Assembly (NCBI GenBank): GCA_963792205.1 | Contig: CAWBVI010000011.1 | Span: 1-64,000, forward strand | Length of the DNA stretch: 64,000 nt | Reading direction: 5' to 3' | DNA from: DATDAH01 sp963792205 | Lineage (GTDB): Bacteria; Actinomycetota; Acidimicrobiia; Acidimicrobiales; DATDAH01 | Shown: in pieces, positions 48,226-56,949 of the stretch | Position numbering within the stretch: the stretch's first letter is position 1 | How the letters are laid out: every line of letters begins with the position of its first letter | Translations under genes and position numbers: made by a program | The notes under the pieces: generated by a model | Told to the model about the DNA's origin: nothing | Seen by the model: the letters and a program-made list of their open reading frames with translations, nothing else | The model's database searches: none

Positions 48226-49297
48226 GACCGACCGTGAAGTGCTCGTACTCGTTCTCGACGGGCAGGCCCCAGACGGCCCACAGGTCGCCCGTCCTCGGCC
48301 GCATCACCGTCGCCCCGCACGACTCGACGTCGTACGGCGGCTCGGCGCGCTCGCAGATGGCCTCCTCGTCACGGGTCAGCGCCATCAGCGACGTCTCGTC
48401 GATGGGGCGCTTGCCGAGGAGCTCCACCGCCCGGGCGTACCGGTGCTCGGTGGACGCGATGCGCACCGGCGCCCGGGGCCCTTGGACGGCCTCGGTCACC
48501 TCGCCCAGGCAGTGGTTGGTGTGCACGAGGGGCTCGGTGCCGAGCTCGACGACGTGGGTGGCCGTCGGCATGGCCTCCACGTCGTAGCCCCGCCCGTCGC
48601 GGTCGAGGAGGAGGAAGTTGTGACCGCCGGCCAGCTCCGCCTCGGTCACACAGGCCAGCGCGTCCCCGATCGTGGTCTGGGCCAGCGCCTTGCGGACCAC
48701 GAAGGGCCAGGTCACCCCGATCTTGCCGTCGGCCGCGGTCAGGTTGTTGATCCCGACGCAGATCCCGGCCTCGTTCATGCCGATCTGACCGAGGCAGCCG
48801 ACCGTGGTGAACACCAGCGCCTCGGGCCGGCCCGTCACCCTCGTCCGGAGCATGACGATGTAGGGGGTGGCGGTGTCGTGCATGTCCCAGGTCTGGGCCA
48901 GCCACGGCTCCCCACCACCGGCGTCGGGCGGCACGAGGGCCGCGGTGCAGCTGTCTTCGGGCGGAGGCGTGCCGCCGACCGCCTTCACGGTGTCGATGAA
49001 GTCGGTGAACCCGCCGACGATCACGGCCTCGGCGGGGGAGATGCCCGCGCCCTCGGCCATCCCGATCATCTCGGCGTAGAGGTCGGCGTCGTAGGCCTCG
49101 TGGGCCGGCAGGCAGGCCTCGGCCAGGGCCAGCACCTCGTCGCGGGGCAGGGCCGACGACCACGTGCCCTCGCCGGAGAGGCGAACCCGCTCGTCGGTGT
49201 ACTCCCGGATCTGGGTGGCGTAGGCGTCGCCGTGGGCCCGACCGACCTCGGACGGCGAGCCCGCGAGCTCGAGGAGCCGGATCGGCTGGTCAGCCAC
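48218..49297 (-). CDS. C45-family acyltransferase/peptidase (penicillin acyltransferase-like)
   Basis: A 359-residue Ntn-hydrolase starting at GTG 49297. The self-cleavage site is EDSCTAALV (Cys becomes the new N-terminal nucleophile), with PWLAQTWDMHDT and NEAGICVGINNL following, as in acyl-CoA:6-aminopenicillanate acyltransferases. Bacterial relatives hydrolyse or transfer N-acyl groups. Overlaps of eight bases on each side tie it to the aminotransferase and GNAT genes. Confidence 0.85.
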   Translation of the reverse strand: MADQPIRLLELAGSPSEVGRAHGDAYATQIREYTDERVRLSGEGTWSSALPRDEVLALAEACLPAHEAYDADLYAEMIGMAEGAGISPAEAVIVGGFTDFIDTVKAVGGTPPPEDSCTAALVPPDAGGGEPWLAQTWDMHDTATPYIVMLRTRVTGRPEALVFTTVGCLGQIGMNEAGICVGINNLTAADGKIGVTWPFVVRKALAQTTIGDALACVTEAELAGGHNFLLLDRDGRGYDVEAMPTATHVVELGTEPLVHTNHCLGEVTEAVQGPRAPVRIASTEHRYARAVELLGKRPIDETSLMALTRDEEAICERAEPPYDVESCGATVMRPRTGDLWAVWGLPVENEYEHFTVGRG

Positions 49298-50642
49298 CGG
49301 CCCGCTCCTTCGCGGCCACCCGCACCGCCTCGGCCACGACGGCCATTGCCTCGTCGATCTCCTCGTCGCTGATCGTGAGCGCCGGGAGGAAGCGCACGCA
49401 GTTGGAGTACAGGCCCGCCCGGATGGTGATGACGCCTCGCTCGAGGGTGGCGGCGGTGACCGCCACCGTGGCCTCGGGGTCCGGGGTCTTGGACTCGGCG
49501 TCGGTGACCAGCTCCATGACCAGCATCGCCCCCAGCCCCCGCACGTCGCCGACGAGGTCGGGGTGTTCGGCCTGGATGGCCTCGAGGTGCCCACGGACCC
49601 GGTCGCCCGCGGCCTGGGCCCGGGCCAGGAAGTCGGGATCGCGGATGGTGTCGATCGCCTCGATCGCGGCCACGCACGCCAGCGGGTTCCCGGAGTAGGT
49701 GCCACCCAACCCGCCGGGGTGGGGGGCGTCCATCACCTCGGCCCGACCGGTGACGGCGGCGAGGGGCATGCCGCCAGCCAGCGACTTCGCCGTGGTGACG
49801 AGGTCGGGGACCACGCCGGAGTGCTCGATGGAGAAGAGCTTGCCGGTCCGGCCGAACCCCGCCTGGACCTCGTCGGCGACGAACAGCATCCCGTGCTCGT
49901 CGCAGAGCTCCCGCAGGCGCCGGAGGAACGGCGTCGGGGCCGGGAGGAACCCGCCCTCGCCGAGGACGGGCTCGATCACGACCGCGGCCACGTGGGTCGG
50001 GTCGACCTGGGCCACCATGGCGCGGTCGAGCAGGCGCACCGCCTGGTCGACCCAGGCCTCCTCGCTGAGCTCCGCCGGCCGGCGGTAGAGGTCGGGGAAG
50101 GCCAGCCGGTAGATCTCCGGGGCGAAGGGCCCGAAGCCCTTCTTGAACAGCCCGAACTTGCTCGTCATCGCCAGGGTGAGGTTCGAGCGGCCGTGATACG
50201 CGCCCTCGAAGACGATGATGCCCTGCCGACCGGTGGCCGAGCGGGCGATGCCCACGGCGGCCTCGACCGCCTCGGCCCCCGTGTTGCACAGCAGGGTGCG
50301 CTTGTCGAAGTCGCCGGGGGTGAGGGCGTTCAGGCGCTCGGCCACGCCGAGATAGGGCTCGGTCGTGGCCACGATGTTGCAGATGTGGATGAGCTCGGCG
50401 GCCTGGGCCTGGAGCGCGCTGACCACCCCGTCCGGGCAGTGGCCCACGCCGAGCACGCCGATGCCACCGGCGAGGTCGAGGAGGTGGTTGCCGTCGACGT
50501 CGACCACCACCGAGCCCTTGGCCGAGGCGATGCCCAGCGGGGTGAGCTTCGCGGCCCCGTTCGGCACCGCGGCCTCCCGCCGGGCGACCATCTCCTGGCT
50601 CTTCGGGCCGGGGATCGCCGTGACCAGCTCGATCGCACCCAT
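49290..50642 (-). CDS. Class III aminotransferase (4-aminobutyrate aminotransferase-like)
   Basis: A 450-residue PLP enzyme. Marks: LLCNTGAEAVEAAVGIAR, GAYHGRSN, VIEPVLGEGGFLPAP, LFVADEVQAGFGRTGKLF and the PLP lysine in TTAKSLAGGMPLAAV. It fits GabT and other omega-aminotransferases that move an amino group from GABA, diamines or beta-amino acids. It is the first gene of a five-gene operon whose other members modify amines or acids. Confidence 0.9.
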   Translation of the reverse strand: MGAIELVTAIPGPKSQEMVARREAAVPNGAAKLTPLGIASAKGSVVVDVDGNHLLDLAGGIGVLGVGHCPDGVVSALQAQAAELIHICNIVATTEPYLGVAERLNALTPGDFDKRTLLCNTGAEAVEAAVGIARSATGRQGIIVFEGAYHGRSNLTLAMTSKFGLFKKGFGPFAPEIYRLAFPDLYRRPAELSEEAWVDQAVRLLDRAMVAQVDPTHVAAVVIEPVLGEGGFLPAPTPFLRRLRELCDEHGMLFVADEVQAGFGRTGKLFSIEHSGVVPDLVTTAKSLAGGMPLAAVTGRAEVMDAPHPGGLGGTYSGNPLACVAAIEAIDTIRDPDFLARAQAAGDRVRGHLEAIQAEHPDLVGDVRGLGAMLVMELVTDAESKTPDPEATVAVTAATLERGVITIRAGLYSNCVRFLPALTISDEEIDEAMAVVAEAVRVAAKERAGG

Positions 50643-50685
50643 CGCGCACCCCTCTCCGTCCTGAGAGGGAGAGGCTAGCGAGGCA

Positions 50686-51522
50686 TCAGGCGGCGGCGAG
50701 GAGCACCCGGGGGGAGTCGTCCAGCGCGGGCACCGGCATGGCCCGATAGCGGTCCAAGGCACTGCGCACGATGCCGAGGCCCTGCAGGTTCGGCAGCCGG
50801 TCGATGCGGCGGTCGATGCGAGCAACCATCTCGTGGCCTTCGGGGTTGTCGAACAGGTACTGGGTCATGAAGGCCACTTCCGGGTCCGGCATGACCCCAG
50901 CGCCGACTGGCGACCAGTACCGGCGCAGGGCGAAGCGCGTCAGCTTGCGGGCGGCACGCGAACGGTTGAGCCGGGTCTCGGCCTCGGCGGCGTAGAAGTC
51001 GATGTGGCGACCTTCCTGCTTGCGGATGCGGGCCAGGAGCTCGGTGAGCACCGGGTGGTCGGCCTTGGCCGCGAGGCGGGCGTAGCCGGCCTGGGCCGTC
51101 CACTCGTTCACCGCTCCCCAGGCCATGTGCACCGCCGGCAGCTCCTTGATGGCCACCGAGGCCGTCGACCAGACCACCGGTGACAGCATGGTGCGCCAGC
51201 GGAGGCGTCGGCGCACGGCATTGACCCGGTCGTCGCCGGCCGGCTCGCCGTGGGCCTTGAGCACCGTGGCGATGGCTTCGCCGTGCCAGTACTCCTCCCA
51301 GTTCCAGCACGTGAGGAAGGCCGTGAGGCGGCTGTCGTCGTGCGCGCGGGTCGAGATCAGATCCCGGAGGTAGCACGCCGTGTGGTACTCGACGTCGTGC
51401 ATGTAGCGCAGGCAGCGGAGCGTGTCCTCGGCGAGGGGGGCGGCGGCGAAGGCCTCCATGTCGAGGTCGTCCCAACGCACACGATCCGTGTGGAGCTTGA
51501 ACGTGTCCATTTCGAAGCGCAT
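50686..51522 (-). CDS. Ferritin-like di-iron protein
   Basis: A 278-residue helical protein. Two iron-binding motifs are visible: CWNWEEYWHGEAIA (E-E-x-x-H) and IRKQEGRHIDFYAAEA (E-x-x-H), as in ferritin-like oxidases and acyl-ACP-desaturase-type enzymes of actinobacteria. It probably oxidises or desaturates a lipid-like substrate. ATG 51522 (or 51510) lies 59 bases from the divergent TetR start, with a palindrome between. The C-terminus carries an amphipathic helix. Confidence 0.7.
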   Translation of the reverse strand: MRFEMDTFKLHTDRVRWDDLDMEAFAAAPLAEDTLRCLRYMHDVEYHTACYLRDLISTRAHDDSRLTAFLTCWNWEEYWHGEAIATVLKAHGEPAGDDRVNAVRRRLRWRTMLSPVVWSTASVAIKELPAVHMAWGAVNEWTAQAGYARLAAKADHPVLTELLARIRKQEGRHIDFYAAEAETRLNRSRAARKLTRFALRRYWSPVGAGVMPDPEVAFMTQYLFDNPEGHEMVARIDRRIDRLPNLQGLGIVRSALDRYRAMPVPALDDSPRVLLAAA

Positions 51523-51570
51523 ACCCGTGTACGTAGCCGATGGAACGACTGGATGCCACGCTTCTGGGGT

Positions 51571-51583
51571 ACGTTCCGAACGT
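51571..51583. promoter_or_regulatory. Palindromic operator for the TetR regulator
   Basis: ACGTTCCGAACGT is a perfect palindrome about its central base, lying in the 59 bases between the divergent ferritin-like and TetR genes and touching the TetR start codon. TetR proteins usually bind such short palindromes and repress both sides. Confidence 0.6.
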
Positions 51584-52167
51584 GAGCTGCGACCACCGCC
51601 CCTCCCGGGACCGACCAACGGGGTCGCATCCTGGACAAGGCACTGGCCCTGATGAGCCGGCGCGGCGCCGCCGACACGTCCATGCGGACGCTGGCCGACG
51701 CCTGCCAGCTCAACGTGGCGACGCTCTACCACTACTTCCCGTCGAAGGCCGACCTCCTGCGTTCGGTGATCGAGGAGCGGGGCTGGTTCCACCTCCTGGC
51801 CACCGACGAGGCCGCCCTCGACCCCGACCAACCGTTGTCCGAGCGGTTGGTCACGTTCCTCACCTTCCTCTCGTCGTCGGCCATGGCCGAGGACGTCCCC
51901 GCCCGGTTGTTGCTCGGCGAGGGCCTCCGCCGAGAGCCCACGGCCGCCGCGACCGTGGGCGAGCTGCTCGGTGCCATCGACGCCGCCATCGCCCGGTGGC
52001 TCGTCGAGGGCCTCCCCGACCTCCCCGGAGACCCGGTCGTGACCGGACGCATCCTCCGCCACCTCCTCGTCGGCCGGCTGGTGGAGCGGCTGGCTGCCCG
52101 CGGTGACGGGATCCCGGACGACGAGGCGTGGGCCCGGGAGGTGGCGGCGGCGCTCCTCGACGCGTGA
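51582..52167 (+). CDS. TetR-family repressor, one frame break
   Basis: GTG 51582 (VSCDHRPS) is joined by one +1 break near 51608 (TCCCGGGACC) to GTDQRGRILDKALALMSRRG and the helix-turn-helix SMRTLADACQLNVATLYHYF. With the shift removed the gene encodes ~194 residues, the normal TetR length; starting at ATG 51652 would lose the first helix of the DNA-binding domain. The C-terminal ligand domain is of unknown specificity. It probably controls the divergent ferritin-like gene and the amidase with which it overlaps. Confidence 0.75.
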
Positions 52168-53354
52168 GTGAGCCGGACCCCTTCGGGGCCCTCGTCGACG
52201 CCGACTTCGAGACGGTCCCGGGCCGCCCAGGTGGCTCCCTGGCCGGGACGACCTTCGTGGCCAAGGACCTCTTCGCGGTCGAGGGGTACATCACGGGTGC
52301 GGGCCAGCCGACCTGGGCCGCGACCCACCTCGCGGCGGAGACGCACGCCCCGGCGGTGCAGCGCCTCCTGGACGCCGGCGCCGACCTCGTCGGGCGCACG
52401 CACACGACGGAGATGGCCTACAGCCTGTCGGCGGCCGACGTGCGGGCGGGGATGCCCCACAACCCGGCGTTCCCCGATCGCGATCCCGGTGGCTCCTCGA
52501 GCGGGAGCGCGGCGGCCGTGGCGGGCGGCCTGGCCGACCTCGGTCTCGGCACCGACACCCTCGGCTCGATCCGGGTGCCCGCCAGCTACGGCGGGATCTT
52601 CGGTTGGCGGCCCACCCACGGCGCCGTGCCCCAGGAGGCCGTGCACCCGCTGGCGCTCAGCCTGGACACGGTGGGACTGCTCGCCCGGGACCCGGAGCTG
52701 CTGCACCGGGCCGCCGAGGTCCTGACCGGCGCATCCCTCGACGGGACGGGACGGGAGCGGGTCCTGGTGGCCGCCGACGCCTTCGCCCTGCTCGAGAGCC
52801 ACCACCGCGATGCGCTCCTCGAAGCCGCCGAGGCCTTCGCGCCCGAGGGATCGGCCGACCTCGCCCCGGTGGAGACGACCTTGGGGGCCCTCACCCTCGT
52901 GGTGCGCGACGTCCAGGGTCCCGAGTTCGCCGCCGCCCATCGCGACTGGATCGCGGCCGCCGCCCCGGAGTTCGGTCCCGCGGTGGCCGAGCGGGTGGCG
53001 CACGCGCTCCAGGTGACCCCCGAGGACCACGAGGTCGCGGTCGCCGTCCGGGAGCAGGTCCGGGCCCACGTCACCGCGCTGCTGACCCCGGGCACGATCG
53101 TCCTGGCCCCGGCCGCCGGACCTCCGCCCGGGCGCGACGCCGACGACCGGACGCGGGCCGAGGCCCGTCACCTGGCCGCCACGCTGTCCGTCGTGGGCTC
53201 GCTGGCGGGGTTGCCGACGGTCACGGTGCCGGCGCTGGTGCTCGACGGCGCCCCGCTGGGCCTCAGCCTCATCGGGCGGCCGGGAGCGGACGGCCTACTG
53301 CTCAGTCAGGCCGCGGCGCGTCCACCCGTTGCCCCCGCTGGTTCCGGTCCCTGA
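52164..53354 (+). CDS. Amidase-signature enzyme
   Basis: A 396-residue protein from GTG 52164 (GTGA overlap with the TetR stop). The catalytic triad of amidase-signature enzymes is present: lysine in FVAKDLFAV, serine in DPGGSSSGSAAAV, and serine in LGTDTLGSIRVPAS. It is ~70 residues shorter than typical amidases of the GatA group, with a compact C-terminal half. It hydrolyses an amide such as a carboxamide or hydantoin-related compound. Confidence 0.88.
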   Translation: MSEPDPFGALVDADFETVPGRPGGSLAGTTFVAKDLFAVEGYITGAGQPTWAATHLAAETHAPAVQRLLDAGADLVGRTHTTEMAYSLSAADVRAGMPHNPAFPDRDPGGSSSGSAAAVAGGLADLGLGTDTLGSIRVPASYGGIFGWRPTHGAVPQEAVHPLALSLDTVGLLARDPELLHRAAEVLTGASLDGTGRERVLVAADAFALLESHHRDALLEAAEAFAPEGSADLAPVETTLGALTLVVRDVQGPEFAAAHRDWIAAAAPEFGPAVAERVAHALQVTPEDHEVAVAVREQVRAHVTALLTPGTIVLAPAAGPPPGRDADDRTRAEARHLAATLSVVGSLAGLPTVTVPALVLDGAPLGLSLIGRPGADGLLLSQAAARPPVAPAGSGP

Positions 53355-53376
53355 TCCGGTCCTCAGAGAAGCCGAA

Positions 53377-54594
53377 TCAGGCGCCCCCGCTGGTTCCGGC
53401 CGGGGCCAGGTCTAGGCCGGCCTGCGCGTTCTGCTTGGCCCAGTAGCGCCGGGCCCACGGTGGCCTCGCGTCGGGGACCGGATCGAACGTGACCAGGCGG
53501 GTCCACCGGTCGAGCAGCTCGTCGCCCGTGGCGAAGGCCTCTGCTCCGGAGGGCGGGTCCCCGAGCCAGGAGAGCTCGGTGTGGTCCCGCTCCGGCGTGA
53601 AGCGGGCGAACAGCTCGGTGGGGTCGCGCAGGGCTCGCCGGTGAAGGTGCTCGTGGCGCCACCACAGGCTGCCGTCGTCCCGGCCCGTGGGGAAGGCCCC
53701 GAGGTCGACGGGCTCGTCGACGCGGACCGGCTTGAACAGGCTGGTGCACGGGGCCGCCGTGGCCGTGACCCAGTGACGCTCCTGGCCGGGCCGGAGGTCG
53801 CCGACCCAACTCGCGGTGGTCTGGGTGTTGGTCACCACGCCACCGGCGTGGAGGCACGGCGCGGCCATCCCACCGTTCAGCCACGCGTACCGGGGCCCGG
53901 AGCGACCGGGGCCGTGGTCCCGGAGCAGGGTCATCAGCTCCTCCGGCGTGGTCGAACGCTCCGCCCCGGCCTGGGTGATGGCCCGCCGGTGGCGACACGC
54001 CGCCACCCGGGTCCGGACCCGGTCGCTGTGCGCCGCCGCGAAGTCCGGGATGGTCAGCCCGTTCGAGATGCTGCGGGCGCCACGGTCGACCGGCTCGGTG
54101 GCCCAGTGCGCACCCGCGGTCTCGAGCACGACGGCCCGGGTGGCGTCGGCCACGATGAAGCTGTTGTGGTAGGTGAACGACCGGTCGGGGTGGCCGCACC
54201 CGCCGCCCTGACCATGGCGCTCGAGGAGCTCGACGATGGTGTCGACCGCAGCCTCGGCGGTCGACGCCCGCTCGAGCGCCAGCCGGAGCAGGTCCATGCC
54301 GGTGAGCCCGATGTCGGACTCGGGCTCGCGGGTGAAGACGGCCTCGTTGCCGATGACCACGCCGTGCTCGTTGGCGCCCATCTCCGCCCCCCACATCCAG
54401 AAGGGCCGGCTGAGCAGGACGGCATGGGTGTGGGTGGCCTGGGGCACGGTGATCCACGTGCACTCGACCGTGGCCCCGCCGGGATGATCGGCCGCCGGAT
54501 GCCACTCGAGGCCCTGGCCCTCGTTGGCGTCCCGGTCGCTGTTCTTGGCGAAGAGCACCCCGTCGTCGCCCACCACGACCACGGTGTCGCACAT
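53377..54594 (-). CDS. C69-family dipeptidase-like Ntn hydrolase
   Basis: A 405-residue protein beginning MCDTVVV; after removal of Met the Cys2 is the nucleophile of the C69/U34 family. LLFAKNSDRDANEGQGLEW-type residues (here VLFAKNSDRDANEGQGLEW) and GGCGHPDRSFTYHNSFIVAD fit the fold. Family members include acid ceramidase-like and dipeptidase enzymes. It is a second Ntn hydrolase near the C45 gene. Convergent to the amidase. Confidence 0.85.
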   Translation of the reverse strand: MCDTVVVVGDDGVLFAKNSDRDANEGQGLEWHPAADHPGGATVECTWITVPQATHTHAVLLSRPFWMWGAEMGANEHGVVIGNEAVFTREPESDIGLTGMDLLRLALERASTAEAAVDTIVELLERHGQGGGCGHPDRSFTYHNSFIVADATRAVVLETAGAHWATEPVDRGARSISNGLTIPDFAAAHSDRVRTRVAACRHRRAITQAGAERSTTPEELMTLLRDHGPGRSGPRYAWLNGGMAAPCLHAGGVVTNTQTTASWVGDLRPGQERHWVTATAAPCTSLFKPVRVDEPVDLGAFPTGRDDGSLWWRHEHLHRRALRDPTELFARFTPERDHTELSWLGDPPSGAEAFATGDELLDRWTRLVTFDPVPDARPPWARRYWAKQNAQAGLDLAPAGTSGGA

Positions 54595-54618
54595 GGGCTC
54601 AAGGTACCGTCGCCCCCG

Positions 54619-55017
54619 GTGGTGCTCGCTCCCTACGCCCTCGACCCACCGCCCACGAGCAGCCTCCTGGCGCGGGGTCTGGTCGGTCGGTGCCCACTCT
54701 GCGGGTCGGGCCACCTCTTCCGCCGGTGGCTGGTCATGAAGCCGGACTGCCCGCGGTGTGACCTCCACTTCGAACGCATCGAGGGCCACTGGATCGGCGC
54801 CATCGCCATCAACACGGTGCTCGCCCTGGGCGTCCTGCTGGGCGTGATCGTCACCGGCGTGATCGTCTACTACCCGGACCTCCCCGTCGCCGGGATGATG
54901 ATCGCCGCGGTGCTGACGGCGGGGCTGGCCCCGCTCCTCTTCCACCCGGTCTCCCGCACCCTCTGGACCGCCATCGACCTCGCCCTGCGCCCCATCGAAC
55001 CCAGCGAGATCAGCTGA
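54619..55017 (+). CDS. DUF983 zinc-ribbon membrane protein
   Basis: A 132-residue protein starting at GTG 54619 or 54622. CPLCGSGHLF and CPRCDLHF form a four-cysteine zinc ribbon at residues ~25-50. Two membrane segments follow (AIAINTVLALGVLLGVIVTG and MMIAAVLTAGLAPLLF). DUF983 proteins are small and of unknown function, sometimes next to cytochrome oxidase genes. Its GTG is 25 bases from the divergent C69 start. Confidence 0.8.
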   Translation: MVLAPYALDPPPTSSLLARGLVGRCPLCGSGHLFRRWLVMKPDCPRCDLHFERIEGHWIGAIAINTVLALGVLLGVIVTGVIVYYPDLPVAGMMIAAVLTAGLAPLLFHPVSRTLWTAIDLALRPIEPSEIS

Positions 55018-55032
55018 CACCCCGAGCGGCGC

Positions 55033-56910
55033 TCAGGGGTCGCAGTGGGGGCTGGGCGGGAGGTCGAGGGCGGGGTTGCGGTCGAAGAAGCCGACGGGGA
55101 TGAGCCAGAACCCGGTCCGCTCCACGGGCATGACCGGCCAGTCCTCGGGCCGGACCACGTGCGTGAGGCCGAAGCTGTGCCAGAGGACGACATCGGTGGC
55201 CTCGAGCGGCCGGTCGGCGGCCGTCCACTCCGGCAGGCCGGCCCCGCCCGTGTGCTGGTTCGGATAGGGGCCGGCGGCGCGGGTCTGCTCCGGGTCGTAG
55301 GGCGTCACCCAGAGGTTGTGGGTGGCGAAGGCGGCCCGCTCCCGCACCACCGAGCCGGGACCGGCCAGCAGCGTCGGCCCGTACGCCGGGAGGAGCTTGT
55401 AGCCCACGGGCGTGCCCACGGCGTTGGTGGCCTCCGGGTTCACCACCTTCCACGTGCGGCTCCGACTGGGCTCGATGTCCCGCCGGGCGACCGCTTCGGA
55501 CGCCAGCAGCGTCTCCTGCACCTGGATCCCGTTGGCCCAGGCGTCGTCGTCGCCCCCGCCGCTCGCGATCACGTCGACCTCGTGGACCGAGTTCGGCCCG
55601 CCGTCGACGTCGAGGTCGAGGCGGAAGCAGAACAGGTGCTGATGGTGGGCGGCGGCCAGCCCCGGGGCCACGACCGCCATGTTCGCCGGCGGCACGTCGT
55701 CGAAGGCACAGGGCTGCACGATGCCGGTCAGGCGCACCTCGAGCTCGATGGAACCGTCGAGGTAGAAGCGCCAGTAGAAGGCGTACTCGTAGTTCCCGAC
55801 GGTGAAGATCGAGGACACGACGAGGCGTCGGGAACGGCGGACCTCCACGTTGCCGGTGTTCAGGTCGTGGTGCTTCCACGCGATGCCGTCGTCCTCCTCG
55901 TGGACACAGATGGCCTGGCTGACCGGCCAGGGGTTGCCCTGCTCGTCGGCCATGACGACGTCGAGGTAGGTGATCTCGCCGAGGCAGTCACAGCCCCGCG
56001 CCAACGAGTTGACGAACCGCCCGAGGCCCCATTCGCCCGCGTCGAAGGCGTTCTTCCAGCGGTGGCTGGCGTCGGTCGAGCCGTAGGGCACGACCATCTC
56101 CGACAGCGCAGCCCGGTGCAGGATGCGACGCCGCCGGTCACCGTCCTGGTAGCCCACGTCGTGGACCACGAGGCCCTCCACCGGGTCCATGCCGACCCGC
56201 AGGTCCCAGCGCTGCCAGGTGAGGTGGTTGCCGTCCACCGTGAAGCTGACGCCTTCGGGTTGGTGGATCTCGAGCGGCCGGAGGTCGTCCCGCAGCGGCC
56301 CGACGTGCTCGGCGTCGTACCGACCGGGATCGGCGGGGAGTGGCACGGCCCCGTGGTCCTCCACGGCCAGCACCTCGGCGGTCGCCAGGTCGACGACGGC
56401 CACGACCCCCTCGATCGGCCGGGCGTAGCCGTTGTCGGCCGGATCGGCCCGGTAGTACGAGAGGCAGCGGGTCAGCCGGGTGTTGCGGTCGGCGAAGTCC
56501 TCGTACGCCCCCGGCGGCCACGGGTCGATCTGGACGTTCTCGACGTCGGCGATCCCGCGCGCCGCCAGCGCGGCCCTCCACCGCTCGTCCATCCGGACCG
56601 CTTCCATGGCGTTGAAGACCTCCGTGAAGAGGAGCGGTGGGCGGACGCCGGGAACCGGTCGCCAGGCCCGCACCTCACCCCCTGTGGCATCCACGTCGGC
56701 CTCGATGACTCCGTGGGGCCCGTCGAGGACGACGACCCGGGCGGCCCGATCGACGGGATCTGCCGGCCGATGGCTCAGCAGCACGTCCTTCCCGGGCTCG
56801 GCCAGGGTGATGGTCGAGAACAGGACGTCAGCCGGCGCCAGCTTCGCCCGGACGGCGTCGGCGACCCGGGTGATCTCGTCCCCGGTCAGGGGATCCAAGG
56901 GGTGGGTCAT
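55033..56910 (-). CDS. Copper-containing primary amine oxidase
   Basis: A 625-residue enzyme. The topaquinone precursor tyrosine is Y374 in the TVGNYEYAFYW motif, the catalytic base D290 lies in WKNAFDAGEWG, and copper ligands are H423 and H425 (AHHQHLF) plus a histidine in the HSFGLTH motif near the C-terminus. It oxidises primary amines to aldehydes, ammonia and peroxide. No signal peptide, so it acts in the cytoplasm. It is slightly shorter than the E. coli enzyme, lacking its N-terminal stalk domain. Confidence 0.95.
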   Translation of the reverse strand: MTHPLDPLTGDEITRVADAVRAKLAPADVLFSTITLAEPGKDVLLSHRPADPVDRAARVVVLDGPHGVIEADVDATGGEVRAWRPVPGVRPPLLFTEVFNAMEAVRMDERWRAALAARGIADVENVQIDPWPPGAYEDFADRNTRLTRCLSYYRADPADNGYARPIEGVVAVVDLATAEVLAVEDHGAVPLPADPGRYDAEHVGPLRDDLRPLEIHQPEGVSFTVDGNHLTWQRWDLRVGMDPVEGLVVHDVGYQDGDRRRRILHRAALSEMVVPYGSTDASHRWKNAFDAGEWGLGRFVNSLARGCDCLGEITYLDVVMADEQGNPWPVSQAICVHEEDDGIAWKHHDLNTGNVEVRRSRRLVVSSIFTVGNYEYAFYWRFYLDGSIELEVRLTGIVQPCAFDDVPPANMAVVAPGLAAAHHQHLFCFRLDLDVDGGPNSVHEVDVIASGGGDDDAWANGIQVQETLLASEAVARRDIEPSRSRTWKVVNPEATNAVGTPVGYKLLPAYGPTLLAGPGSVVRERAAFATHNLWVTPYDPEQTRAAGPYPNQHTGGAGLPEWTAADRPLEATDVVLWHSFGLTHVVRPEDWPVMPVERTGFWLIPVGFFDRNPALDLPPSPHCDP

Positions 56911-56949
56911 GGGCGCAGCATCGCGCGCCGCCGCCCGCGCCGCGGCCGG

